64,000 nt of DNA from a virus, in IMG/VR virus record IMGVR_UViG_3300020419_000010, positions 28,433-92,432 of that record, one strand, 5' to 3'. Both the position numbers and the translations under genes were made by a program. The notes under the pieces are model-generated. The model was not told the origin of the DNA. It did no database searches and saw only the letters and a list, made by a program, of their open reading frames with translations. Positions 22,234 to 36,300 of this stretch are shown piece after piece (positions within the stretch are counted from its first letter, which is position 1; every line of letters begins with the position of its first letter).

Positions 22234-24333
22234 ATGCCTGCCACCCCATCGAATCTAACGTCATTAGATTTCTTCGAGATTAAGGAGTCCATTAAGTCAT
22301 ATCTCAGAACAAGACCTGAGTTTAGTGATTATGACTTTGAAGGATCTAGTGCATCATACCTAATAGACACATTAGCGTACAATACTTATTACAGCGCATT
22401 CACCGCTAACATGTCGATGAATGAAGCGTTCCTAGAATCAGCGACAGTAAGAGATAATGTTGTAAGAATTGCAAAGCAGATAAACTATACACCTAGATCA
22501 ATAAAGGCAGCAAAAGCATGTGTTCGTATTACTGCACAGGCAGCAGTGTTACCTGGTGCTCAGAGTTACCCTGATAGTATTACTATCAAGAAGGGTGATG
22601 TGTTTATATCTGAGATCAATGGTGAGACATTTACATATGCTCTTACAAGAGACACACAAGCAACAGTTGACCAAACTACTGGATTAGCAACATTCTCTCA
22701 ACTTATAATCTATCAAGGCAACTTTGTTAGTTTCAATTATACAGTTGATGATACTGCTAAGGCAAACTATGTAATCCCTGCTGAGGGAGTTGATACTGAG
22801 TTACTTACAGTATCTGTAAAACCAAACGAACAGTCTGCTGAGATTGATGAATACTCTCTATCATCAAACGTAACAGCATTGACTGCAACTTCTCGTGTTT
22901 ACTTTTTAGAAGAGACAGAAGATCTTAGATACAAGGTAATATTTGGTGATGGTGTTCTAGGACGTAAGTTAATTGATAATGAGTTTATTGTATTAGAGTA
23001 CATTACTACTGACGGACCAAAAGCAAACGGTGCTAATAAGTTTAGTTTCATAGGTCAAGCAGTGGATGTCACAGGACGTGCTGTACTACCTTCTCAGATG
23101 TCCCTAGCAACGATTGACAGCAGTCAAAGTGGCGAGGAGAGAGAATCTGCCCTGTCAGTTAAGTTTCGCGCTCCTAGGGCATTCTCGACGCAGAACAGAG
23201 CAGTTACAGAGAATGACTACGCTCACATTGTTCAAGACATCTATCCCCAGGCAGCAGCAGTAACTGCCTATGGTGGTGAGAAACTTTCACCCCCTGAGTA
23301 CGGTAAAGTGTTTATTGCAGTCAGATCAAAGTCTGGTGTAAACTTAAACACTACAACAAAGAAACGTATTCAGAATCAACTACTTGCATACTCCATGGCG
23401 TCGATTCAACCAGTAGTTGTTGATCCACGCATTTTCTACTTGTCACCTAAGATCTATCCATCATTTGATGGTAACAGTACAACAAGGTCTGCTAACGAAT
23501 TAGCATCTGCTATTTTAAAGTCAGTTGATAAGTTTAACTCACAGAATAGAGATGACAGATTTAGTGGTCGTCTTGAAATGTCAAAATTTAATAGTATGAT
23601 TGACTCTGCTGATAATGCTATCGCTGGTACAACGACACAGATGTCTATTGGTCAGAATTTAGACCAGTTTACATTTGGTAACGTATTTACCCAGTGTCTT
23701 GACTTTGGTAATGTACTAACAGACCCTAGTTCATTAGGTGGTGGTGATGGTGCTGATTGTGATCCTAAGTTCTCATCTGTTAAGTCTGGTTCATTCTATG
23801 CAACTGGTTATACAGAGGAAGTAGCAGACTTAATTGCTGCTGGTGAAGCAGCGGGATCCCTTACTACGTCTCAACAGTCAAGTGGTCTTGAAGCAGCAGT
23901 ATTTAATGGCACCCTAGTAGAATCAAGTACATTAGTACCAGTAAATCTTCGTGATGATGGAAAAGGTAACTTATTGATGGTTACTAATAGAAATGAAAAA
24001 GAGGTCATCCTTTCTTCATCAGTTGGAACAGTAGATTACTCAACTGGAAAAGTCTGTGCTGGACCGCTAAATATTGCAGATACCCCTGACAGTACAACTC
24101 GTGTTCCTATTGTAGTATTACCTGACGGTGATGGATTAACAATCCCACCAGGTGTCGATCCTACGTTATTTGATCCGAAAGTTTTCCCTGTTGATTATAT
24201 TACTAACCCATCAAACGTAAGTGGGTTTGATCCTTACAACTTTGGTGGTTGGAACTATGGTGGAGGCACCATAAATACAATTAATTACCCGATAGATGCG
24301 TTTACCTATCCAGAAATCGACTCCTGTTTCTAA
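22234..24333 (+). CDS. 6: Baseplate wedge subunit gp6
   Basis: 699 residues against 660 in T4. The N-terminus YDFEGSSASYLIDTLAYNTYY, then MNEAFLESATVRDNVVRIA, matches gp6 (baseplate J-like), which dimerises into the inner ring of the baseplate. EERESALSVKFRAPRAF and VTENDYAHIV are the conserved central region. Pro/Gly-rich C-terminal tail beyond residue 640 looks specific to this phage. Adjacent to gp25 as expected. Confidence 0.92.
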   Translation: MPATPSNLTSLDFFEIKESIKSYLRTRPEFSDYDFEGSSASYLIDTLAYNTYYSAFTANMSMNEAFLESATVRDNVVRIAKQINYTPRSIKAAKACVRITAQAAVLPGAQSYPDSITIKKGDVFISEINGETFTYALTRDTQATVDQTTGLATFSQLIIYQGNFVSFNYTVDDTAKANYVIPAEGVDTELLTVSVKPNEQSAEIDEYSLSSNVTALTATSRVYFLEETEDLRYKVIFGDGVLGRKLIDNEFIVLEYITTDGPKANGANKFSFIGQAVDVTGRAVLPSQMSLATIDSSQSGEERESALSVKFRAPRAFSTQNRAVTENDYAHIVQDIYPQAAAVTAYGGEKLSPPEYGKVFIAVRSKSGVNLNTTTKKRIQNQLLAYSMASIQPVVVDPRIFYLSPKIYPSFDGNSTTRSANELASAILKSVDKFNSQNRDDRFSGRLEMSKFNSMIDSADNAIAGTTTQMSIGQNLDQFTFGNVFTQCLDFGNVLTDPSSLGGGDGADCDPKFSSVKSGSFYATGYTEEVADLIAAGEAAGSLTTSQQSSGLEAAVFNGTLVESSTLVPVNLRDDGKGNLLMVTNRNEKEVILSSSVGTVDYSTGKVCAGPLNIADTPDSTTRVPIVVLPDGDGLTIPPGVDPTLFDPKVFPVDYITNPSNVSGFDPYNFGGWNYGGGTINTINYPIDAFTYPEIDSCF

Positions 24334-24338
24334 ATTAG

Positions 24339-27300
24339 ATGTTTGCTGACAAAATAAACATTTCGGACAGAGTTAGTAATCAACTCCCAGAGTTTATAAG
24401 GGATGAAGATCAACAACTCGTTAACTTTCTCTTTGAATACTATAAGTCACAAGAGAAGACTGGTCGTGCGTATAATGTACTAAACAATTTACTTGAATAT
24501 CTTGATATTGATGCTTATGATCCTAAGATCTTAACATCTAACACAATTCTTATCAAAGATGTTGATACAAGTGTAGAAAAGATTGAAGTAGAAGCAATAG
24601 ATGGATTCTTATCGAAAGATGGTTCGGTAATGATCGATAATGAAGTAATATATTACCAAGAAACAGTTCGTGGTCCTGATGCTATATTAACACCAGGAAT
24701 TTCACTAGAAGAATTTAATAAAAAGCGTCAAAACCTAGAAAGTCCTATAAGTTTGTTCGATGGAGTCAAAACTACCTTCGATCTTAAATTCTTAGGCACC
24801 CCAGTCTCACCTGTCTCAGCAGAACACCTTGTTGTCACTGTTTATGGGACAATGATGCAACCAGTTGTTGATTATACAATTAGTGGTTCTCAAATTGTCT
24901 TTACAACACCTCCAAGATCAAAAACTGGTACTGACCAAGTAGAGTTTACACAAATTCTTTATTATATTGGTTTTGCTGACTCAGTAATCAAAAAATTAGA
25001 ATATCCTGATGTTGCGACTCTTGCTGGTGAAGAGTCAATGCCTATTACTTACAATAGTCAACCATATTCACCTATTTCAGAGATTGGTCTAATTATTAAT
25101 CGTAATGGTACTCTACAAAGACCATATATCGATTATGTACTAACTGACAACAATACAAGAATCAAATTCTTTGTAAATATCACCTCACAGGATGTTTACC
25201 ATATAAGGTCTATCGAATACGTCTCTCCGTCCGTTGGATCGGGTGCTGAGGCGGTTACAAGGATAGGAGTCAATGGTGAGATTGAAGCAATCATAATCAA
25301 AAACGGAGGATCAGGATATGAACTTAACTTTGCTCCAAAAGTTTCTATATACAGTTCGACTGGTGTCGGTGGCAACTCAGCTGCAAGATCACTTGTCTCG
25401 GGTATCAAAAACATCCAACTTATAAGTGGTGGACAAGGATATACATCATATAACCCTCCACTTATTAATATCACACCCCCTAGTGATTTAATCAACGGTT
25501 CAAGGGCAACTGCTGCTATTACAGTTGATGATACTACTGGTCAGGTAGATAGTGTTACTATCACAGACTCTGGTTCTGGATATGACTTTATTCCAGCAAT
25601 CACTTTCCAAAACCCAGGTGGTGCATCAATTAGTGATCCTACTATTGATGGTGAGGGTAGATTAAACGTTGATTCTATCACAGTTACTTCAACAGGTATA
25701 GGATACAGCAACCCTCCAACAATTTACATTGATCCTGCTCCTGTTGATGGTATTAATGCAGAAGCATCATGTACAGTATCACCTGATGGACAGGTTGTTC
25801 AAGTTACTATTAATAATAGAGGTAGAGGATATTTAACTGCACCAAGAGCAAGAATTATACAACCAGTTGGTGCACAGGTTTTAGATGTAACTGTTGCTAA
25901 TGGTAGTGTTACTAATATCAACCTATTAACTGGTGGTGCTGGATATACAGATGCACCTTCTGTTTATATTGTGGATGATCGTAAAGGACCACTAGGAGAA
26001 GCAATCGGTGGTACAGGAGCATTGGCAGCAGCGACTATATTCAACGGAGAAATTACTGATATCAATATCATTAGTTTTGGTACAGGATACTCAACAGAAA
26101 CGCCCCCAAAGGTGTACATAGCCGAACCTTTATCCGCTGCATCGTCCTGTGACGTTGGATTTGGTGAAATCACTGGTTGTAAGATTTTAAGTGCTGGTTC
26201 TTATTACGAACCCTCTGCATTCCTTAATTGTGCTCGTGGTGTATCTGATATAGTACAGTTTGACAACTATGGTAATCAGATATATGCAAAAGAAGCACAA
26301 CTAGCACAAACTAACCATTCAAGTGGTGCTGTTGTACATAACCTTGACTCTCAGATCATTAGACAGGTATTTGACAAGTTTAGACGTCAATATATGCCTA
26401 CTATCAACATTGACTACTCACAGGTCAATCCGATACAGGTTATTAAGACTATTAAGGACTTCTATATCTCTAAGGGTACAAAAACTGCTGCACAATACCT
26501 ATTCAAGATATTATTTGGTGAACAGGTTGATGTTTACTACCCAAGAGAAGAATTAGTTACACCATCTGCTGCTTCATGGATAGTTGACACTATTTTAAGA
26601 GCAGAGTTGATATCTGGTGATCCTGCTAACTTACCTAACTCACAACTTAATCAATTTGCTGATGCTGTTGATCCAAACATAGGAGATGCTAATGTATTGA
26701 TTGAAAACGTCATTTCAATCATAGAAGGTACTGATGTAATTTACGAATTAGCAATATCAGAAGAAACATTATCAGGGGTATTCAAGATTCCCTATAAAAC
26801 AGTTCTTGCAGAACCATTAACAACAACAGAGAACATAATAACAGTTGACTCAACTATTGGGTGGCCCGAGAAGAACGGAACTATCATTATTGGTGATTCT
26901 GAGATTGTACAGTATAAAGAAAAATCACTAAACCAGTTTATTGAGTGTACACGTTCTAAAAACGGTGTAGTAGAAGACTGGGACCCAGGAACTACTATAT
27001 TCTCTGACATATTTGTATATGTCAACCGTGGTTTAACAACAGAAGTCAAACTTCGTGTTCTAGGTATTGCAGAAGCGGGTACAACAGTCTTAGAAGACAG
27101 TGGATCATATTATCTACCTGGTGACAAGTTAAATGTTGCTGCGTTAGGTTCTACTGCTAATGATAAGCGTCTAAACTCATGGTTATACAACGTTAAGAAG
27201 TTAATCTCTGTTACCGAGATTAATCCTACACAAAATAGCAATTCAATAAGTCAAATTGCTAACGTTGTTTGTTCTAACCCACATGGTTTACTTGTAGAAG

Positions 27301-30300
27301 ACAAGGTTACCATCTATGGTGCTAACCCTGCTGTATATAATGGCACGTTTGAAGTAACGTCACGTCTTGATGAATTTACCTTTACATATAACTTACCTGT
27401 TCCTACTGATATTGTTCCACAGGGTAATATTCTATTATCAGTTGACCTCAACAGAGGTAAGTCAACTGTAACCTCTATTAATGAAGTTATATCACTCTTT
27501 ACATCTAACATACAGAACTCCTTCTTCAATAGTGCTTATGTTTACATTGCTGCATCTGGATTACCCAACTATAAGGTTGGACCATTTACAGGATCTGCAC
27601 TTATTCCAGGAAACCAACGTAAGTTACTAAGATTCCCTAGAACAGTTGAGACAGTATCTACAAGAACAATAGTTGCACCCAATACTCCTATTGGATCATG
27701 GGTAAATGGTGTTGCTGCATGGTCTTACAAGTCTGCTGATGTTGTAACATTTGGACCTTTAACCAGTATTAGTATTCTTACAAATGGACAAGACTATGAT
27801 GCTGGATCAAAACCAGCATTAGAAATAACTGGTGGTGGAGGTACAGGTGCTGCTGCTGCGGTAACTGTTAATGGTTCTTTATTCTCTATTGCTGTAACTA
27901 ATGAAGGATCTAATTACACAACACAACCATTAATCTCTATTGTTGGTGGTGGTGGATCTGGTGCAACTGCACAAGCGGTTGTTACTAATGGTAGAGTAAC
28001 AAGAGTACTTGTAGAGAATGCTGGAACTGGATATACATCTCAACCTACTATATCAATAACTGGTGGTGGCGGTATAGGTGCCCTTGCATCTGCACAAGTT
28101 CGTGGTCCTATATCAGGTGTAACTCTAACATCCCCTGGTGCTGGATATACATCAACTCCTTCAATCAGACTAAATTCTGGTGAAGGTGCTCTGGCACAAC
28201 CTATTGTTATTAATGGTCGTATTGTATCAATCGCTATTATTAACTCTGGATCTGGATATACAACTGCACCTACTATCTTTATTAATGGTGATGGATTTGG
28301 TGCTCAGGCAGTTGCTGTTATTGGAACATTAGGAGAAGATAAAGGTAAAGTTATATCTGTAACAATTACAAATAGAGGTGTTGGATATACACAAGGAATG
28401 ACAACCGTACGTTTAGAAGCGGTTGGTCAACTAGCAACATTCCAAGCAAACGTATTCCAGTGGAATAAAAACCTTGAATACGATTTAGCATCAAAGTATG
28501 ACGTAGCGAGAGGATATGTATTTACTGGATTCAATAACCAGTATGGTGGTGAGTATGCACATATATCAGATCCAAAAGAACTAAGATATGTTGTTGGTGA
28601 TAACGTTGTATTAGATCCAGTCACACAATCATTCAGAGAGATAGGTGTTAACGAAGCACACTCTCCTATTATTGGTTGGGCATTTGATGGTAACCCAATC
28701 TACGGTCCATATGGATATATCGACCCAACTGATCAGAACAGTGGATTAAGAAGAATGCGTTCCTCTTATAAACTTAAAGACGAAGTTGTATATGATCTAG
28801 ATACTAACCCAACACCATCAAGAACAGATGGTCCTGCATTATCAGAGTATCCTGCTGGTATATTTGTTAATGACTATGAATACACATTCCAAAGAGGTGA
28901 CTTAGATCCTTACAATGGTAGATTCTGTAAGACACCTGATTTCCCTGCTGGAACTTATGCATACTTCATTACTATTGATGAATCAGATACAGGTTTACCA
29001 GTATTCCCTTATATTATTGGTCCACAGTTTAACTCTGTTGTTGATACATGGAACTTATCATTAAATGCAGTTCAAGAGAATATACCTCTTGATGTTTCTC
29101 GTTTCAGAGATCCATATGCTAATGTTGATATTGATATTGACCGCCAACCTAACCAAGAGTCAGATTCTTTCGTTACTGAGAAAGAAGGTGATGTACTTAT
29201 CTTTGAAATAGAGGATATTGACGGTGATGGATTAATTACTCCTGTTGAGATTGCAAATCAGCAAGCAATTACAGAAGAAGCAGCATTACAGATATATGAT
29301 TACTTCCCATTAGTATCTGCTGAGTCAAGAGTTGATATTGAAGTAGAAACAACTACAAAATTTGAATCTGCACAGATTGATGGGTTTGTTATTGAAAACC
29401 CAGGTGTATCATATCAGGTTAATGATACATTGTTCTTTGACAACACAGGAACAGGTGGATTTGGTGCATCTGCACAAATTGAGTCAGTGGTAGGTCAAAG
29501 TATTGCTGCTTATCAGAAACAAATTATAAATGACATACCATACGGTAAAATTATTACTTCTGCTAACCATGAACTTATTGCACAAGATGAAATCATCGTA
29601 AGTTCACGAGTTATTACAGAAAACACAAATAAGAGATTCTACATGTCAGTTGTTACTGGTATTGAGACAATCTCTGTTGATCAGATAGGTGTTGGTTATA
29701 ATGAGCAGATTCCTGCAACTTATGAGATTATTGCAAGTCAAGGACAAGACGTAGAACTAGATGTCGTTCTTGATACTACTACTGGTAAGATTGATACTGT
29801 TAATATCATTAATTCTGGTTATGGATACTCAGTAGATGCTATACCACAAATTAGAGTATCACATCCACAACAATACAAGAAAACTTACTATTGGTTAAAC
29901 CAGTATGCTGAATCTTCTGCATCATTTGAAATATTTGACATTCAACCAGCAGATGATCGTACATGGTATGCGTGTGGTGAACTTACAGAGACAAATGGCA
30001 ATAGTTCTGCATTCTTAGCTAAGTTCTCTGATCTTGGTGGTGTAATTTGGGATAGAACACTTTTACCAAGTGCAAGTATCAAGAAAGCAAGATTTAAACG
30101 TATATACTTAGATCAAACAACTGCTGATGACCATATCATCTATGTTCTTGGTGAAACAGAGTCACAATCAACTGCTGCATACAATCCTGACATATTAGTT
30201 GTCAAATATCAATCTGGTCTTGATAATGCTAACAACCCAGAGGGTATTGTTGAGTGGCAGAAGGAAATTGCTGGTGTATCGGGTTCAACAAGGTCTGACT

Positions 30301-33300
30301 ATGCTGGTGACCTCTATATGGACGATGAACAACGTCTATACATCTGTGGTTGGACAGATACTAACTCAGTTGACCCAGATGACATCTGGATCATGCAACT
30401 TAACAGTTTAGGTGATGTTATCGAGAAACGTAAGTTTGCTTCACCTAATAAAGGAGAACAATTACATCAGATTCATTATATTGGAAATGATAAGATTATA
30501 TTCACTGGTATTGACTTAGATAACAACGATCTCATGTTTGGTGAGATGATCTATGATGGATCTAACATTGAAATGAGATATGTTAAGAAATTAGCAGTAT
30601 CTGGTGGTCAGGTAAGAAGACCACAGTTTGTTATTGATTCTTACAATGATTTGTTCTTCACATGTGATATGTGGAACGGAACTAAGCATTATGGTGTTGC
30701 ATTGTTCAAAATTGCAATGTCACAGGTTGAAACCACTGCTGCTAACCCAACATGGGTATTCTCAAAGATTATTGCACCTAGTATTCCTTTTGAGTCAATT
30801 ACACACGCTGGTGTCTCTCTTGATGAGTTTGGAAACATTAATCTTGTTACACACGTTTTATATGAAGATAATAACCAACAAGCAATTATTAATTACATCA
30901 AATACGATGGAACGACTCTTAAAAAGTCAAATGTCATTTCTGGTGCTTGGAATAGTGGAACTTCAACAACAGATTACGGTTTAGGGTTTACTGCACATAA
31001 TCATACTGTTGATAACTCTGGTGATGTCATAATTCCAGCAAATATCCAAAAATCAGTTCAAAGTGCTGTATATCGTTTTAATGACACTAACGATCTTTAC
31101 TTTGACGCTACAAAACAGAAAAAGGCGATTCCTACGATTGTAAACAGTGCACAACTTGTTTATGACAGTACAGTTCAAAAATTTGGTACAGGATCACTTA
31201 AATTCCAACAATACGGTTCTTTATCATGGGCAAACCTTGATAACAATGATGATTGGACTGTTGCAATGTGGGTCAAGATGGATACGTCTCATGACTCCAA
31301 TAATCCAATAATGGAGATGATTACAGCGATAGATGACGCTGGTTCGACTGTAAAACTTAATATTATCGGTGCAGCGTCAGATGCCAACTTTGGTAAGATC
31401 AGAATGGTGATTGCACCGCAAGGTGCAAGTGCAGTGACTGTTGATTCAGTTGGATCAACATATTTCACTACAATGGACGCTGGTAACTGGCATCACATTG
31501 CATTTGTTAAAGAAGAACCTAGTTTGGGTTCATATGACTATTCTGTTTATTTTGATGGTGTAAGAACAAATACTGCAACTAGCACTGCTGATATTGCAAT
31601 GGATGACCTTACAATCGGTTGTGCAACATCAGGACAAGCAATTACTAACTCATTCCTTGGACATATTGATGATATCGCTATTGAAGCAAGAGCAGTCTAT
31701 ACTGGATCATCTTTACAAGTTCCTACCGAAAGATATCGTATTACAACAGTTAATAGCAATACTGACTACATTAAGTTTGATAGGGAGCATATTAAGCGTG
31801 CTGATTACCAAACATCAACAGATGGACTCGTATTTACAGAAAATACAAATCTCAACATTAATAATCTTAATAATCCAGTAATTACCGTTTGGAACGAAGG
31901 TGCAAGTGGATTACAGATATTAGACTACTCTGACGTGACTTCTCAACTAAGTCCAGGAACTTATACGTTCTCAGAGACAGTTACAACATTTGCGTCTAAA
32001 ACTTCGACTATTCCAACTCCATTAGGTAAGAGACTACTTATTACACCTAATGTTGTTGCAAAATACTATATTAGGGATGCTGGGTATTCTAAGATTGATA
32101 ACGTCCTAGAATTCACATTTAACCAAGCAATCAAGTATTCTAAGGGAACTATCATTCAACAGTTCAATTCCCAAGGTGTAACACAAGCATTTGGTACTAT
32201 TGTTGGAGTTCCAACAGGAACACTTAATAATCCTGGATTAGGCACCAAATACAAGATTGGTAAGATATATGGTACTTTTAACGATTCTGACAGATTTAGA
32301 AACGATACTAACGAAGAAAACACTATTGACAACGTAGAGTTCAATGTTAAGCGTCCACAGGAACAATGGGTAACTGGTAAGGCATATGTCGTTGGAGATC
32401 AAGTTTATAGTGCTGGTAAGATATATGCTGCTACAAACTCTGCTACATCAGGTGGAACTGCTCCTACACACTCTATTGGTATAGTTACTGATGGTGCTGT
32501 TACATGGAACTTTATTAGCGTATCTGGAACATTACAAGTTAATCTTGCAGACTATGCTTGGCCCAGACCATCAGAACCAGAATGGGAAGAAAATAGATCT
32601 TATTCTGCTAATGATTTTGTTTACTATGGTAGATACAAGTATCAGGCACAAGCAGATGGTATTGCTGGACCAACTGCTCCTGTACATACAACTGGTACTG
32701 TTAGTGATGGAAATGTCAACTGGGCATACGTTTCAACATATACAGGATTAGATTCGTTTGCTAGATTCAGACCATATGCTGAGAACGATTATCGAATACA
32801 AATTATGGGAATCTACACAGATTCCGATTTCATAGTTGGTGACGTAATTTCGCTAGGTAATAGTATCACGGCTATACCAAACGCAGATAATCCAAAGATA
32901 GCAGATATCGATGGAATTGGATCTGTAAGTAAGATTAGATTTACTGTAAACCTTGATAAAGATATTATTAGAACTGCTAATACAAGAACTGACTTAATAT
33001 ATGCAACTGCTACTACTAAGCATAATCTAAACGTAAATGACATTCTATATGTTGAAGGATTCACAACTGCTGAATTTAATGGATCATTCTTTGTACAAGA
33101 ACTATTCTCTTCAAGAGATTACACATATAGACTTCGTTCAACTGCAAGTGCTGACCCACTATTTGTAAACAGTGGTATTGCGAATGTCAAGATATCATCT
33201 AAGCACCCAACATTAATGTTGGTTAGAAATCATTCTTATATCTTTGATATGAGTGATGTATCTAACTTCGGATATTTCTTATCATTCTCACAAGACAACC

Positions 33301-36300
33301 AGTTTAAACTTGAATACTCATTCAACGTTATTGAAAGAGAAGGAACCCCTGGTGTAGCATCTGCAACTGAGACACCTACCGTTCAGTTTACAATCGGTGG
33401 AGAAGTTACTAATATTACTTACTACTTTGACCCATCAAGACTTGGTTCTAATTCACCTGTTGGTACAAACTCATTTATTGATGTTATTAAGACACCGTTT
33501 GATGGTACATTTAGAATTTCTGAGGTTCTAAGTGATACTGAGTTTAGATTCCCACTATTATATGAACCAGAATTTACAAATGCTAATATAGGACTTGATG
33601 ATCAAGATGAACCTAATTCCAAATACTCTACTACATCAGTAAAAGCGATTGGTCCTATTAATAATATTAAACTGATATCCCCAGGTGGATTCTATCAAAG
33701 ACTACCTGTTGTATCTGATATTGCATCAGATCGTAAGATTGAGAAAGTTAGAATTGTTAATGGTGGTACTGAATATGCAGTTGGTGTTTACACACAAGTT
33801 CCTATTTTAGGTGATGGTGAAGGTGGTCTTGTTCAACTTACTGTTGAAGTTGATGAAGAGATTGGATCAGGAACTATTACTGCTGTTGCATTAACAGATC
33901 CAGGAAAAGGATATACAGAGGCATCTATTGATGTAGATGGTATTGAAGGTATTTTAGGACCTACATTGTCAGGTTCTGGTGCTGAATTAAATGTTGTAAT
34001 TCCTGCTGAGGGTACTGGTGCTGCTGTATTCTTAACTGGTAGACAGATTGGTAAGATTAAAACTCTTAAAAACAATGAATTTGGTTATGGTTACTCACAT
34101 GACTATACCTTACGTCCTGAGATTGCATTCCCAGTCAACTTACAGTTATTCAATACATCTATTCTTTCACAGATTACGATTACAAATCCTGGTGCTGGTT
34201 ATACATCTCCTCCTTCTGTTATCATCGAAGGTGGTGGTGGAACAGGTGCTGAGGCAGAGGCAATCGTTAAGAACAATAGATTATCAGAGATTCTAATTAA
34301 AAATCCTGGTGCTGGATATAGTTCACAACCATCAGTAACACTTAAATCAGAATTTACATACGTTGTAAACCTTGACTTGAACTACTTACAGTTTAACTTC
34401 CCACATGGTATTACAACTGGTGCTGCTGTACAGTTTAGAGCAGAAGATATTGGTTCTACTGTCGGTGTACTACCAAAACCAAGTTCAGTTGGTTTGACAT
34501 CATTATCATCAACACAAACATACTATGCTATCACTGGTGATGCTAACTCACTAGAATCTGATCAGTTAAGATTTGCTTTAACACCTGTTGATGCACAGTC
34601 TGGTAACTTTATCACATTCTTAACACAGGGTGATGGTCGTCAGGTTCTTCTTACTGAGGTATTTGGTGGTCAAGCAGATGCTGTTGTTGAAACATCACGT
34701 TTCTTAGAAGGTGAAGAAGTATTCCAAGGTGAGACATATGAATTAGCAAGTGCATTTGGTATTGTATCAGAAAATGAAGGTTGGCAGATACAACCTAAGA
34801 TTTTAAAGATTACTAACCCACGAGGAGATTTTGTTGTTGGTGGTAAAGTACAAGGTGTGATATCTCGTGCATCTGGTATTATTGATAACTTGAATATTGC
34901 TAAGGGTGTTCTTAATATTGACGCTCTTACTAGAACTCCTGGTAGATTTATTGATGACGTTGGTAAACCATCAGAGATTGTACAAAAGATTCAAGACTCT
35001 TACTTCTATCAGAACTTCTCTTATGTTATTAAGTCTAAGATTCCTATCAATAGATGGAAAGAACAAATATTAGAAAACAACCATCCTGTTGGATTCAGCA
35101 TGTTTGGTCAGTTAGAACTAACTGGTGGTAAAGACGTATCTGGACGTAAAGTTGTTGCTGGATTTACAAAACAGGTAAACATCAATGAGTATTCTAATGT
35201 AAACCAAATTACATCCTTTGGTGCTGCACAACCTATCTACTCTACATTCAACAACTCTGAGGTTCTATTCCGTAAGAAGAGATTAACTAACTCTGAGGAA
35301 ATTCTAACTTCTATTGTTAAAAAGATTGATAATATTGCATCACAGTTTGATGGATCTAAGAAATCATTCCCAATCGCTGTTGAAGGTGAGAACTTAGTTG
35401 TAAATGAGAACCAGTTACTAATTACACTTAATGGTATTATACAGGCACCTGGAACTTCATATAGTGTTGTTGGTAATAACCTTGTATTTGCTGAACCTCC
35501 AAAACCTGATTCTAAGGTTGTATACAGAAATGTAGAAGTTGATCTATATCCAATTACAAGATTTAACTTGAATACTATTGGTGGTATATTCCCATCAATA
35601 GGTGATACAGTATTTGGTTTTGTTTCTAATGCAACTGCAAGAGTTGTTGCAACTGGTGCTACATCTGTTGATGTTGTAGATATTCAAAATGGTCCATTCG
35701 TACTTAATGAAAGAATTGATGTTAGTAGAACAGGATTCAGTGCTCTTATTGGATCAATAGATGACTCTATTACTAAAATATTCTTACAGAATATAGGTGG
35801 AACATTTACACAAAGTGCACTTGCTGGTGATAGGGTAACTGGTGCTACAACAGGAGCAACCGCTACTATACAAACTGTTGATACTGTTAACCAGACTATT
35901 GACGTTACTGACATGGCAAATGGTTACTTTGATAGAGGAGAGAATGTATCATTCTTTAATGCTGGATATGGTGCTAATGTATTAAACGTAGATAGCGTAA
36001 ACTATAAGACTATCTTTGAGTTTGGTGAAACTGTAACAAGTCTTGATGGTAATACTGCTGTAATTGAAGAGAACAACCTTGACCTTGATGGTGTTATTGA
36101 TGATAAGTTAGTTCTTTCTAAAACATCAGGTACATCTGAATATGAAACAGGAACATACAGTATATTCTTAAACGATATAATCTATTCAGCAAGTTCTAAT
36201 ATCGCTGCTAAGATTACAAGTATTTCTCCATATAGAGATCCTATTGTTTCTATCAACTTAGTACGTCCTGTTGGTAGTACAACTGGATCATGGTCTAGTT

